Positions 33,301-42,808 of a stretch of 64,000 bases of DNA are shown piece after piece. The stretch's first letter is position 1, and each line of letters opens with the position of its first letter. A program made the position numbers and the translations under genes. A model generated the notes under the pieces. The model was not told the DNA's origin. It saw only the letters and a program-made list of their open reading frames with translations, and did no database searches. This DNA comes from Ochotona curzoniae (taxonomy: Eukaryota; Chordata; Mammalia; Lagomorpha; Ochotonidae): contig NW_024467101.1 in assembly GCF_017591425.1 (NCBI RefSeq), positions 12,350,918 to 12,414,917 on the forward strand, in the 5' to 3' direction.

Positions 33301-36300
33301 CTTGCCTGATGATGAATTTCATTCACGGTTTCTGTGAAAGGGGCTGGCGCAAGAGCTCAATTGGCTAATTCACCACTTGAAAGCACCAGCATCCCATGTG
33401 GGCACTGGTTTATGTATCAGCTGCTCCACTTTCCATCCAGCTCCCTGCTTGTGGTCTGGGAAAGCAGTGGAGGATGCCTCAAAACCTTGGGAATCTGCAC
33501 TTGTGTGTGAAACCTGAAAGAGGCTTCTGGTTCCAGATCAGCTCAACTCCGGCCATTTGAGGAATGAAGCAACGGATGGAAGATCTTTCTATCTCTCCTC
33601 TTTCTAAATCTGCTTTCTTTCCAATAAGAATAAGTTAAAAAAAAAAAAAAAAAGATACTTGTTACAAATTCTGAGTCTAGGAACCAGCCTCATTCCTGAG
33701 AGCATTTGGGAAGAGAAACAGCAAATCAAAGATCCTCTCCCTTTCTCTATAACTCTTTTTTTTTTTTAAAGATTCAAATAAATCTTAAAAACACACAGAG
33801 GGCAGTGATGTGACTGTAGCCCCAGCAGGGGTGCCCACATCCCGTATCAGAATGCTTGAGACCAAGTCCCACCTGTACTTCCTGCTGGACCCGGGAGGCA
33901 GCAGATGATGTTTCAAGCACCTTGGGTCCCTGCTGCCCACATGGTTCTTAGCTTCAGCTACTGCACACATCTGCGGAATGAACCAGCAGATAGAAGATCG
34001 GTAGCTCTTTCAAATAAATAGAAATAAAAATATTAAGTTGAAAGAAAAAATTGCTAGGGTCAGCACTAAGCCTCTACCTGCAGCGCTGGCACTCACCCCG
34101 CACTGGCACTGGTTTGTGTTGTGGCAGCTCCATTCCCACCCAGCTCCCCTCAAAGGTGCCTGGGAAAACAGCCAAAGATGGCCAAAGTAGATGGGCTCCT
34201 GCAACCACATGGGCAACCTGGAAGAAGCTTCAGCCCAGCCCTGGTATGGCTGTTGTGGCCACTTGGGGAGTGAAGCAGCAAATGAAGATTTCTCTGTCTC
34301 TGTAAATCTGCCTTTTAAGTAGAAATAAATAAATCTTTAAAACAAGAAAAAAAAACTGTCGGGACAAGTCAGACTGGGAGAAGGCCAATATAGAACCACA
34401 AAGACATAGGATGCTGAGCATAAGCTCTGTGAAGCAATAAACGTGTCCGCAAGGATGCTGCAACCTTCTGGGGAGTGAACCAGTGGACAAAGATCAAATA
34501 AATACATCATCTCTTAAAAATTAGGTTATTTGGGCCCGGCGCGGTGGCGCAAGTGGTTAAGGTCCTTACCTTGCACGCCCGGGATCCCATATGGGCGCCG
34601 GTTCTAATCCCGGCAGCTCTGCTTCCCTTCCAGCTCCCTGCCTGTGGCCCGGGAAAGCAGTCGAGGACGGCCCAAAGCTTTGGGACCCTGCACCCGCGTG
34701 GGAGACCCAGAAGAGGCTCCTGGCTTCGGATCAGCATAGCATCGACCATTGCACTCACTTGGGGAGTGAATCATCGGACGGAAGATCTTCCTCTCTGTCT
34801 CTCCTCTCTGTATATCTGCCTTTCCAATGAGAAAATAATAAAAAATAAATCTTTTAAAAAAAAAAAGTTTGTTATTTGTTTATATGAAGGGTACAAAAAA
34901 CAGATTCCATCAGCTGGGTCACTCCCTAAAAGCCTGCGAGAGAGAGGGCTAAGCTAGGCAGAAGCCAGGAACCCAGAGTCCAGGTTTCCTATATGGGTGG
35001 CAGGGAAGCAAGAACTTAGCCATCATCTGCTGCCTCCCATGGTGCACCTCGGTGTGCTGGATTGGAAGAATAGCCAGGACTCCAACAACACCGGGTGTGG
35101 TGTCCCAACCACTGACTTAACTGATGGGCCAAGCAACCCTTGGATGGAAGGTGGGAGCCAGCGAGCCCGGAGTTCAGGAGCACCTTTCCCAGCCCTGCAG
35201 TATCTGAGAAAGCACGAAAGTGCAGCCGTTCTTGCTCTGCCCAGCCCTCCCACAGAGTGCGGTCAACAGTCCCCACCTACACAGAGTCCTGGAGGCTACA
35301 AACCTCCGGGCAGGGCGCTTCTACAGTGAGGAGGGCAAGGAGCTCAAGGGATGTGATGCTGCCAAGGTCAGGGGGTAGGGGGATCAGAGGTGCTGGGTTT
35401 ATCAGGCAGCACCAGGTGAAAACCATCCCTTGGCACTCAGAATGTAGGCAGTGCCGTTGACTCCACATGCCCATCATGTCCAGCCGGGGGATGGCATGTG
35501 AAGATTGCGTCTCATTTGCAAAGGGGCACTGTGGGACCCAAGGGCTTCCTAGGAACAAAGGCTTCCTTCTACCAGGCTTTCCAGGCCTCCTAAGCCTCCC
35601 AGCGGCTTTCCCCTGCCCAGAGACAGAAAAACCCGAGCAATCCTGGCTTCTCGGCTGATGTCCATTTCCTCCTGTACCTGGGGTGCTACTGTCTTCATTT
35701 CTGCTAATACTCCAGGGCATTGTGGGGTGTGGCACAGCAACTGGGCTCCTCCACTCATAAAATGCTAAGAGAACTTCTGGGTGAGACACGGATGACAGCT
35801 CTGGGGCTCCGCCCTCACTGAACTGCAGCTTGGCCTACAACCAGGGTGCACAGGAAGTCCAGGGAAGCGGGACCTCGAGTCCCACCTAGGACAAAGCAAG
35901 CCACACCCAAACCGGCCGGCAGTTCCACCTTCAGCCTGCTGAGGATCACAGAGTGAGGTATTACACAGCAGGCTTTGGCCCCCAACTTCACTTGGCTTGA
36001 GTCAAAACTCGCCCACCCTTGCACATGCGTGTCCCTGGCAAGGTGAGGGCATCAGTGCAGAATGCCAGTCTTGAAAGAGCAAAGGCAGTGGGCCTGGCGC
36101 AGTGGCCTGGTGGCTACAGTCCTTGCCTTGCACGTGCTAAGATCCCATATGGGCACCAGTTCGTATCCCAGCCACCCTGCTTCCCATCCAGCTCCCTGGT
36201 TGTGGCTTGGGAAAGCAGTCGAGGATGGCCCAAGGCACTGGGACCCTGCACCACATGGGAGACCCAGCTCCAGGCTTCAGATCAACTCAGCTCTGGCTGT

Positions 36301-39300
36301 AGCAGTCACTTGGGGAGTGAATCAGCGGAAGGGAGATCTTTCTCTCTGTAAATCTGACTTTCCAATAAAAATAAGTAAATCTCTTTTTTTAAAAAAATGA
36401 GCAAAGGCAAGATCCAGCCACACCAAGGAACGGGGATATACTTGAGCCCCAGGGAGCAGCCCTCTAAGCCAGGTAGATAAGCATGTAGTCCCTGCAGGTG
36501 CTCACTGACTGCTCCACATGGGACACATCCTCCAGCAGTTCTGGCAGTCTTTTTTGTACTATGTCAGCATCCATGCCTTGTAAACACTATAACCTTACAA
36601 AAGTTAATTCATCTCCCAGAGCCATCCATTCTTGGAAATTTCTCTTTCCAATCACTGTCCTATAGAAAACAATGGACCGTACTTTATAAAGTTCTCTATG
36701 TAAGGGAAAAAAGGAGCTACTTTTGCCAAGACCACCTCAAAACAGTTCCATGCCACTGAAAGCTGACACCATAGGGTCAGAGTCAGAGGACAGGGCAGCT
36801 TACAAGTGACCAACGAGAACAGCTGGCTCAGCCTCCATGTTTCAGATGAACAGGCTGAGGCTAGAGTGCAGCAAGAACCATCTCCCAATCACACAGCCAA
36901 TCAATCCGCATCTACACCCTGCATGTCGTCAGGCCTCAGCTTAAATACCACTTCCTCCGGGAAGCCCTCCCTGCCACAGCCCTCAGGCTGCATCTTGTCT
37001 CTCTGGGACACGTAGCAACACTGAGCTCAGCTGGAGACTGGCAGCTTGTGGTCAGACATGCAAGCCAACGCAGATAAGTGGGGGCGGCTTACCTTCGCTG
37101 TCGGTGAGCACCTCCATGCGCCCACTGAACATGGCTTTCAGCATGGTGTCCTGCTTGGTCAGCGTCTGCATGGTGGTGTAGTAGAGAGCCCCACCCACAT
37201 TCAGCTTCACGTACTTGGAGCTGGGACTCGCGCCCTTGAAGGAAGTGGTGCGGGTGGCAGCCGCTGGCACCGCTGAGCTCACCACACTTTCTCCTGACAT
37301 CTCTTCCTGCCAGTAGAGAAGACACAGGGCATAGCATGGGGTGAGTTTGCCCCCTTGCAGTTGGTGTGCTGAATCTGGCCTCAGTGTGTTCTGCTGTGCA
37401 CACATGTGCACACGCTGCTCTTAGAGCCCGCTCCCAGCATGGACAACTCTGGCCAGAGAAGAAAAGTCTGCATTTCTGGCTTCTCCTGAGGTCAGTGGGC
37501 AAGAGATCAACAACTGGTGCAGGCTGGAAACCAACTGGCCCCTGGAGACTGCCCACTCAGGCAGCCAGGACACCTGCTGACTCCTATTGCAGGGACTTCC
37601 TCCTTGCCCAGCAACCCTGGGAATGGGCGCCCTGGCTGTCTTCTATAGTAGGCTGTGCACTGCCCGGGCCTCTCTGTTTCCTCACTGAATAGCCCTAAGT
37701 GCCATCTTTTAGCTGAATTACACACAAAATTTGCCTTTATGTGACTGCTGGAATTCCAGATCCCACGCCTCACAGTTCCTGTGGAGAGAAAGTGTCTCCC
37801 CGGCCTAACAACAGCTGTATACTGCTGCAAAAACTTCTGGCCATGATGCCATCAGGAGGCCTAGGAAAGGGACTCCCAACCAACACTGCCTCAGTGAGAG
37901 ATGGAGAAGATAGCCCTGGGGGGCACCCATCTTCCCTGAGCGTGGGGCACAGCCCCAGACAGGACAAGGCAGCCCTGCTGGCCGAGAGCTAGCCCCAGCC
38001 TCATAGCAAGGCCCTGGCACTCCACGTGAATGTGGATGACTTCATAGCACATCACCAACAGACTAGGCCACTCTGTGATTGTGACGCAGTATGACCAAAA
38101 TGAGGCCATCCCCCAGTCATGTCTGCACACAAACACAGACATGATGCAGGACATGCGATCGAAACACCTCCCCTGTCCTGGCTAACTCAAGTGGCTGCTG
38201 TTTATTCGTCCAGCTGGAGTTTGGCCTGGATCCACTCAGGGCCCAGGTCAAAGAATCGGCGCTGCTTGTCAGTGGTGCCCAGGGCTTTTGTATGGACCCA
38301 GCCCACACTGTCCCTGGAGGCCACAAGGACAGTTTGTGTCCACGCATGAACACAAGCGAACCTCTGGTGGTGAATGCACAGATATGGCAGCACACAACTT
38401 TCCTGATCAGTCCCTGATACTGAACAGGCCTTCTTCCCAGTTCTGTGTGTCTTTCTCCCTCCTCCAGATTGTCCACAATGCACACAGGTTTATTAACCAA
38501 CGAGACACACATGCACCCAACTTTCCCAGGGAACATGGGCTGGGACTGGCAACCCTGTCTGCATAGAGAGGAAGGCAAGGCTTGGCAGCAGGCTACATGT
38601 CATTCAAAGCTATACGGCTTTCCACCCACCCCCTCACCCAGGGAGCCTGGGTCAGGCGCTACACACGTGTCTTCCAGCATTAGGGGAACAGCACAAGAAG
38701 GCAGGTGTGCAACAGCTCAGGCACGGCTCCCGGCATCTCTGAGGCCCCAGGTCGGGTATGAAGGGGAACAGGTCAAAAGGAAGCAGCTGCTGTCCTTTGG
38801 AATCAGGCCCAGGCTGCCCTAGCACTTCCCTCAGGAGCACTCAGGCCGCGCTGCCTGCCAGCGGGAGGGCAGACTTTGAAGAAGGGGTGGTGGGGTTACT
38901 GGGGCTTACAGTAGTGTGCATCAGTTTTTGTTTTTTCCGGGGGAAGCAAGATGGTATTAAGGAAATCTGCCCCCAAAATGAAAACGCTTTTACTTTTTCC
39001 AGTACCCTGCTGAGATCTAGACTTAGCAGGCAGTAACTGTGTTCATGGGCTTCAGCTAAGCTTTTATGCCCACTATGAAAGAGACCGTGCACTTCTGTAC
39101 CTCCTTTGGTTTTCTGATACCTGTTCTACGTACAAATGCTGGTGCCAGTCTGACAGGCTTTGATCAGCTGCACAGCCCCCACCCCAGCGGCAACAGGACA
39201 CATTTCCATGGCTCCAGAAAGCTCCTGCATGATTCTCCACTAGTTAACTTCTACCACCACATCCAACTTTGTAAACACAAACACCGCTGGAAGACAGCTA

Positions 39301-42300
39301 CCATTATTTCCAGTGAGGATGCAGATAGCACCCCCCAGGGAGGACAGTCAATCCCCAAAGCTGGAGGGGCGGCGGTGGCAAGCACGGTTAGGTTCCCTCC
39401 TGCTTTAGCAACAGCTGTTTGGAGCTAGAACATCTATGCTGACAAAGTCCAAAGCTCCCCCCCAAAGGCTGGAGGCAATGTGTGGCTAAGGGACCACGCA
39501 TGGCAGCCAGACCAGTGTCGGGTCCCTGGTCCTGGCGCTCAGGCGCTATGGGAACTCCAGCAACACATCCCTCCGCAGTCCTATCTGTCCCACAGCCATG
39601 TCCCCTTCAGAGAGCTGACATGAACGGGACTCAGCGCAGACTCTCCTTCTAAGCAAACGCCCCACCAGGAAACATCAGCTAACACTCTCCGAGTCTCAAA
39701 TGAGCTCCTCTCTCAGCACTGCTGGCACCCTTCAGCAGACCTGATTACAGAGCAACAAGGAATCGGCCTGCTTCCACTGGAGACCGCAGGTTGAATATCA
39801 CCTATCCTACCCTTTCCCAGAGCCTGCGGATGCCAGGGCTCAGCCAGGCCAGCAGAGGCTGAGGCCCCGCTGGAGAAAAAGTGGGGGGTGAACTGAGGAC
39901 ACAGCAGGGGACATGAGTAAACCTGTCTGGGGAGTGCTCTCCTGGGCCGCTGGGCAGGGATCTGCTGTTTCACTTCTTTCACAGGGTGGAATTCATTACC
40001 AGTGAGCATGGAGACACCGCGAGGGAGAGGCAGGATGAGAACACACCTGAGGGGCCCGGCGGCAGGGCCTAGCGGCTAAAGAGAACACACCTGAGGTGCC
40101 GGCTATAGCTTCTAGCTCACTAAAACCACCACCACCTAACACAGATGGTTAAGGCGCCCACCCTTCCAACATCCCCTCCTGGGGTATGGCTGTCACATCT
40201 GAACAGTGGTTCTCCTTCAGCCACACAATAAAATCATCTATGCAGCTTGAAAAAACACTGCTGCCTCAGCTTACCCTTTGAAAATTCTGGTATAACTGGG
40301 CTGGGCTGTGACGAAACGCCCAACACTTCCCCCAGGAGAACCTAATACCAAGATTCCAACGTACTGCTCCAAAGAGTTCAGTTCCTCTGAATTCAGCTAC
40401 AGCTCAGTCGAGGACTGGGGAGAAGCACCCAGACCTCCAGCACCATAGGCCTGGCTCATTCCTGAAAAACTAAAAACACAAGAACAAAAGCCAAGCCGCC
40501 AGCTCAGAGTTTCAGCGCCACAGGCAGGAAGCGACCAACTGTACACACCCAAGGAACCATGGGGTGCAGCTGAGAGGGACAATTCCTCCATTGGAAAGGA
40601 AACCCAGGCAAGCACGGTTTGCAAACAGGCACCACATCCCTACAGTTCTGTGTATAACTGGATTACCAGACAGGAAATGTGCACTACAATAACTCCACCC
40701 CCTTCCAGCGCAACACTCAGTCAGCCTCCCGCTTCATAAAATGGAATCTTCATAGCTATAATTGTTAAAATGACCCTCAGGGGGTCCAGTTCAATGGCTC
40801 AATTAGCCAATCCTGCCCTCTGCAACCCGGAATACCATATGCGTGCCCCCCAGCTACTGCACTTCCCATCCAGCTTCCTGCTTGTAGCCTGGGAAAGCAG
40901 TTGAGGAGGGTCCAAAGCCTAGGGACCCTGCACCAGCATGGGAGACCCAGAAGCAGCTCCTGACTCAGATCAGCTCTGACCACTGTGGCCACTTGGGGGT
41001 GACCCAGTAGGTGGAAGAGCTTTCTCTGTCTCTCCTCTCTCCGTAAATCTGCCTTTCCAATAATAATAAATTTTTTTAAAAATTATCCTCAGGGAAGGAT
41101 ATCCCATTCATCCTTAGTGTGGTTTCCACTCTGTGCCTGAAGTTCCAAGCCCCACAGCTCCCAGAGCTAAAGACCAGAGTGGCCTGCTGGGCTCACTGGG
41201 GTCCTGGGGTGGGGGAGGCTCAGGGCCCACCCTTGATGGGCTCTTCAGGGCATTCTGAGCTTGCCCCAGCCTCAGTGTCGTGGAGCTCAGGTGTTTAAGC
41301 AAGCCGGTTCTAAGAAACACCAGGGGAGCACGGCGAAACCGTCCGAAGCTTCCCCAGATGGAAAGCATTTCCTCCACGCGGAGCAGTCCGCCACTCCATT
41401 CCAGCCAAGCTGAACCCAATCAGTCCCCGGCATCCCAAACGGGTGAATTCCACACGTCCCACCAGGCGGCACTGTCTTCTGGTGTGTAGCAAACAAACTA
41501 TCGGCCTATTTCGCTCGAAAGTCTGGCAAAGCAAGGCGTGGAATGCAGAGGAGACTAGGAGTTAGAGTTCTAAGGGCCCCTCTGCCGCCAATTCTAACAG
41601 GCAGCCATAAATCGCTTACTGAAGCTCCATCCCACGACTACCAGGGCTGGGACAGCAGCAGAAACAAATCCCAGGTGATGCTGCTGGGCTGGGAGGGAAT
41701 CCGAGGCCCACCTGTGCCACCCACCTTCCCCTTGGCTAGCCTGCTCTGTACAAAGTGGAGATCATAATCAGAAACACCTGGACTCGCTTTCTTCTGCCCA
41801 TGGCCTTGTGCTAGACCCTACCCCGCCCCCCGAGCCAGTGACAACAGGGACAAAGAGGATCTGAGCTGTGTTCCGGGCCACCCCCACCCACGGACAAAGA
41901 GACACTCACCAAAAAGACCTGTGAGGATCTCAAGCCCACAGCTGAGAGGCAGCAGGAGAGACAAGTCGGGATGCCCAGGTGTGGCCACCACAAAGGAAGT
42001 GACTACACGGGGACCCAGGAGGGCAGGCCAGGCCCCTTGACCTCAGGCCTCTGGCATCCCTGCCCTGAACCCCAGGCCTTGGACACACAGCCCTCCCCTG
42101 AACCCCAAGCCTTGGACGCAGACACACACATCCCTCCCCTGAACCCCAAGCCTTGGACGCGAACACACACATCCCTCCCCTGAACCCCAAGCCTTGAACA
42201 GGGGCACACACACCCCTCCCCTGAACCCCAAGCCTTGGACGCAAACACACACAGCCCTCCCCTGAACCCCAAGCCTCGGACACGGACGGACGGACACACA

Positions 42301-42808
42301 CACACACACACAGCCTGAGGGCTCCCCTCTTCACCCTCCTCCAATCATCCCGTGCTCAGCCACACCTGGAACGTGCTTCCCTGCCAGGTGACCGCGGGAT
42401 CCCAGCCGCTCCGCCCCGGCTCATCTTCCTCTACCCGTTCACTGCTTCACGACTCCCCTCCGCACCCCCCACCTTCACCCTCACCTTTCCCCGCCGAATG
42501 CCCACTGTCAGGGACATCTCTTTGTTCGCAACAGACACCGCTTCGACCCTCGCAAACCCCCTCCCCACTCACCCTTCAGTACTCGGCACGCCCAAGTGGT
42601 TTTCCCCCATCCCCAAAAGCCAGGGACACCCAAAGCCCTTCCCCCACCCGGACCTCGCCCCCTCTCGTTTCCCAATTCCCCCCTAACCGAGTGTCGCTCG
42701 ACTACCGCGACTGCCCCCGTCTAGGCTCCCTTGCCCTCCACTCAGCCGCTTTCCGTCTCTGGCGGCCCCCCAAAAGCTCCCAATTGGGGGCACCGCCCTC
42801 CTTACCAT
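21080..42808 (-). CDS. KCTD10: KCTD10, BTB/POZ adaptor of CUL3 ligase (complete, 7 coding exons)
   Basis: BTB-domain substrate adaptor for cullin-3 RING ubiquitin ligases, reported to act on Rho GTPases and, with relatives KCTD13 and TNFAIP1, to bind PCNA and the small subunit of DNA polymerase delta. Minus-strand exons in transcript order: 42806-42808, 37093-37306, 29960-30129, 27163-27249, 26820-26872, 25529-25724, 21080-21304; 948 nt, 315 residues plus stop. All junctions are GT-AG and in phase. The BTB/T1 domain runs about residues 32-133 ([15 protein letters not shown] at its start); a conserved middle carries [20 protein letters not shown] and [20 protein letters not shown]; the end is charged ([15 protein letters not shown], then DDRAHLHQ). 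The human protein is about 313 residues by memory; an extra RE pair could explain the difference. The start codon forms the last three bases of exon 1. Confidence 0.96.
21535..21606. repeat. 72-bp exact direct repeat, copy 1
   Basis: Begins GATGAGGGGGACCAATTCC and ends CTCTACTCAACACC. Identical over all 72 bases to 22081-22152; both are in the last KCTD10 intron. Does not look like a transposon end. Confidence 0.95.
22081..22152. repeat. 72-bp exact direct repeat, copy 2
   Basis: Same 72 bases as 21535-21606, 546 bases downstream. Flanks on both sides differ between the copies. Confidence 0.95.
23064..23357 (+). repeat. C-SINE, young-type copy
   Basis: GGGCCTGGCACAGTGGCC head, GGATCTCATATGGGCACC, CCATCCAGCTCCCTG, ATCAGATGGAAGATCTTCC and an A-run. 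Confidence 0.88.
24052..24380 (+). repeat. C-SINE, full length
   Basis: ACAGGGCTGGCACTGTGA, CATCCCATGTGGGTACC, GGAAGATGCTCCTAGCTCC, AATTTGCCTTTTTAAAATA and A-run. Confidence 0.85.
24381..24640 (-). repeat. C-SINE, older antisense copy abutting the previous one
   Basis: TAAATTTGAGAGGCAGAGAG, GATGGCTGGGCCCAGGTCAG, CAGGCGGGAAGCAGGAGTCG, GGATTCAAACCCAACACTGC. Confidence 0.65.
25179..25225 (+). pseudogene. U6 snRNA-like 5' fragment
   Basis: GTGCTCTCCTTGGCAGCACA then CGTACCAAG resembles the 5' stem-loop of U6 snRNA (about 22 of 28 positions by eye, mainly transitions). Similarity fades after about 30 bases and there is no U6 body or Pol III terminator, so it is at best a decayed retrocopy in a KCTD10 intron. 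Confidence 0.4.
25529..25724 (-). CDS. KCTD10: KCTD10 exon 6
   Basis: Codons 176-241: [58 protein letters not shown] and TEKKQTK. Acceptor TTGCAG, donor GTGAGG. Confidence 0.96.
25820..25965 (-). repeat. MIR-like element
   Basis: GAAATTCAGGGTCAGAGAAG, CCAGGCAACTGTTGGAGG and GGCAGAAGCCAGGCC follow the antisense MIR order. Confidence 0.45.
26220..26640 (+). repeat. L1 3' end, old sense copy
   Basis: GGTATAGCCACTGTGGGGG, CCAGCAACTATGCTTCTCGG, TGTACATGAATGTTCACAGC, GGAAACAACCCAGATGCCC and GAGACAGAAAGTGGATGAGT occur in the order of a mammalian L1 ORF2 end and 3' UTR. It lies in the intron between KCTD10 exons 5 and 6. Confidence 0.8.
26820..26872 (-). CDS. KCTD10: KCTD10 exon 5
   Basis: 53-base exon encoding [17 protein letters not shown] plus two bases of a split serine. 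Acceptor TTCCACAG, donor GTAAGG. Confidence 0.95.
27163..27249 (-). CDS. KCTD10: KCTD10 exon 4
   Basis: Codons 130-158: [20 protein letters not shown] then QKLIATSNK. Acceptor TTCCAGCAG, donor GTATGT. Confidence 0.95.
27329..27421. repeat. About 24-bp G-rich minisatellite, four units
   Basis: Units start GGCTCCAGC and continue GAGGGGGGACGGGGC with small length changes. It sits 80 bp upstream (minus-strand sense) of KCTD10 exon 4. Confidence 0.85.
28203..28537 (+). repeat. C-SINE, young full-length copy with perfect target duplication
   Basis: GCCCGGCTGCGTGGCC head, GGATCCCATATGGGTGCC, ATCGGACGGAAGATCTTCC, TTTCCAATAAATAAATAAATC and A17. Flanked by the 15-base duplication AAAGAAGAGGGGCGA at 28185-28199 and 28535-28549 with no mismatch, implying a recent insertion. 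Confidence 0.95.
29960..30129 (-). CDS. KCTD10: KCTD10 exon 3, second BTB half
   Basis: Codons 73-129: [39 protein letters not shown] and [18 protein letters not shown], the helices that complete the BTB/T1 fold. Acceptor TGGCTGCAG, donor GTAGGC. Confidence 0.96.
30130..32734 (-). other. KCTD10 intron 2, right part, largely unique
   Basis: No full SINE or L1. Only a short 3' C-SINE tail-like piece (TCTCTCTGCCTTTCAAAAAA near 31994) and A/G-rich runs at 32009-32030. Nothing else recognised. Confidence 0.5.
32735..33025 (-). repeat. C-SINE, antisense, diverged
   Basis: TTTTGTTTTGTTTTAAAGGC, CAGTCCACTCCCCAAAGAGC, GGAGCCAGGAGCTCTGTGCC, terminal GCCACAACACTAGCCC. Confidence 0.75.
33340..33654 (+). 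repeat. C-SINE, full length
   Basis: AGGGGCTGGCGCAAGAGC head, CATCCCATGTGGGCACTGG, ACGGATGGAAGATCTTTC, CTTTCCAATAAGAATAAG and A-run. Confidence 0.85.
33800..34030 (+). repeat. C-SINE, diverged
   Basis: GGGCAGTGATGTGACTG, CATCCCGTATCAGAATGC, GAGACCAAGTCCCACCTG, tail CTTTCAAATAAATAG. Confidence 0.65.
34056..34345 (+). repeat. C-SINE
   Basis: GGGTCAGCACTAAGCC head, CCTGCAGCGCTGGCACTC, GCCACTTGGGGAGTGAAGC, AAATAAATAAATCTTTAAAA tail. Confidence 0.8.
34455..34515 (+). repeat. C-SINE 3' fragment
   Basis: TTCTGGGGAGTGAACCAGTG through ATCAAATAAATAC only. Confidence 0.5.
34533..34870 (+). repeat. C-SINE, youngest-looking copy
   Basis: GGCCCGGCGCGGTGGCGC head, intact A and B boxes with many CpGs (CGGTTCTAATCCCGGC), ATCGGACGGAAGATCTTCC, TATATCTGCCTTTCCAATG, A-run. 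Flanked by GTTATTTG on both sides (34525-34532 and 34871-34878). Confidence 0.92.
34871..35130 (-). repeat. C-SINE, older antisense copy
   Basis: ATTCCATCAGCTGGGTCACTC, GCTAGGCAGAAGCCAGG, CTGCTGCCTCCCATGGTGC, GACTTAACTGATGGGCC. Confidence 0.7.
35131..36070 (-). other. KCTD10 intron 2, unique stretch
   Basis: No recognisable repeat, exon or RNA gene. Confidence 0.5.
36089..36397 (+). repeat. C-SINE with target duplication
   Basis: GGGCCTGGCGCAGTGGCC head, GATCCCATATGGGCACC, CTGACTTTCCAATAAAAAT tail. The 11-base duplication GAGCAAAGGCA occurs at 36077-36087 and 36399-36409. Confidence 0.9.
36835..36910 (-). repeat. MIR-like element
   Basis: CAGATGAACAGGCTGAGGC, then CCCAATCACACAGCCAATC, the antisense MIR core. 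Confidence 0.5.
37093..37306 (-). CDS. KCTD10: KCTD10 exon 2, N terminus and first BTB half
   Basis: Codons 2-72: [19 protein letters not shown], a serine-rich linker, then [19 protein letters not shown] and [18 protein letters not shown]. Acceptor (minus strand) CTACTGGCAG, donor GTAAGC. Confidence 0.96.
37307..40036 (-). other. KCTD10 intron 1, SINE-poor stretch
   Basis: 2.7 kb next to exon 2 with no SINE, L1 or MIR that I recognise. In a window this SINE-rich, such a gap may mark conserved non-coding or regulatory sequence. Confidence 0.45.
40037..40095 (+). mobile_element. Tailless 29-bp C-SINE 5' fragment with 15-bp target duplications
   Basis: GAGAACACACCTGAG occurs at 40037-40051 and 40081-40095. 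Between them is only the C-SINE head, GGGCCCGGCGGC to AGCGGCTAAA, without box B, body or A-tail. Compare the head of the full copy at 28201 (GGCCCGGCTGCGTGGCC). Confidence 0.85.
40784..41086 (+). repeat. C-SINE
   Basis: GGTCCAGTTCAATGGCTC head, GGAATACCATATGCGTGCC, GGAAGAGCTTTCTCTGTC, CTTTCCAATAATAATAAAT tail. The near-duplicate flanks TGACCCTCAGGG and TTATCCTCAGGG suggest a target duplication. Confidence 0.85.
42058..42313. repeat. About 41-bp minisatellite, six units, ending in (CA)n
   Basis: Units share CCCTCCCCTGAACCCCAAGC, CTTGGACGC and a variable ACACACAC end; the last contains GGACGGACGGAC and a CA run. It lies in KCTD10 intron 1 about 0.5 kb inside exon 1, at the edge of the CpG island. 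The reading frames through it are repeat artefacts. Confidence 0.95.

Noticed and set aside
34533..34870. tRNA gene called from intact A and B boxes
   Set aside because: The boxes belong to a young tRNA-derived SINE; there is no cloverleaf with a proper anticodon arm and a 3' A-run follows.
42003..42344. Long overlapping minus-strand reading frames rich in GLGFRGG and CVCV repeats
   Set aside because: They are translations of the 41-bp minisatellite in several frames; there is no splice or start context and the period explains the repetition.
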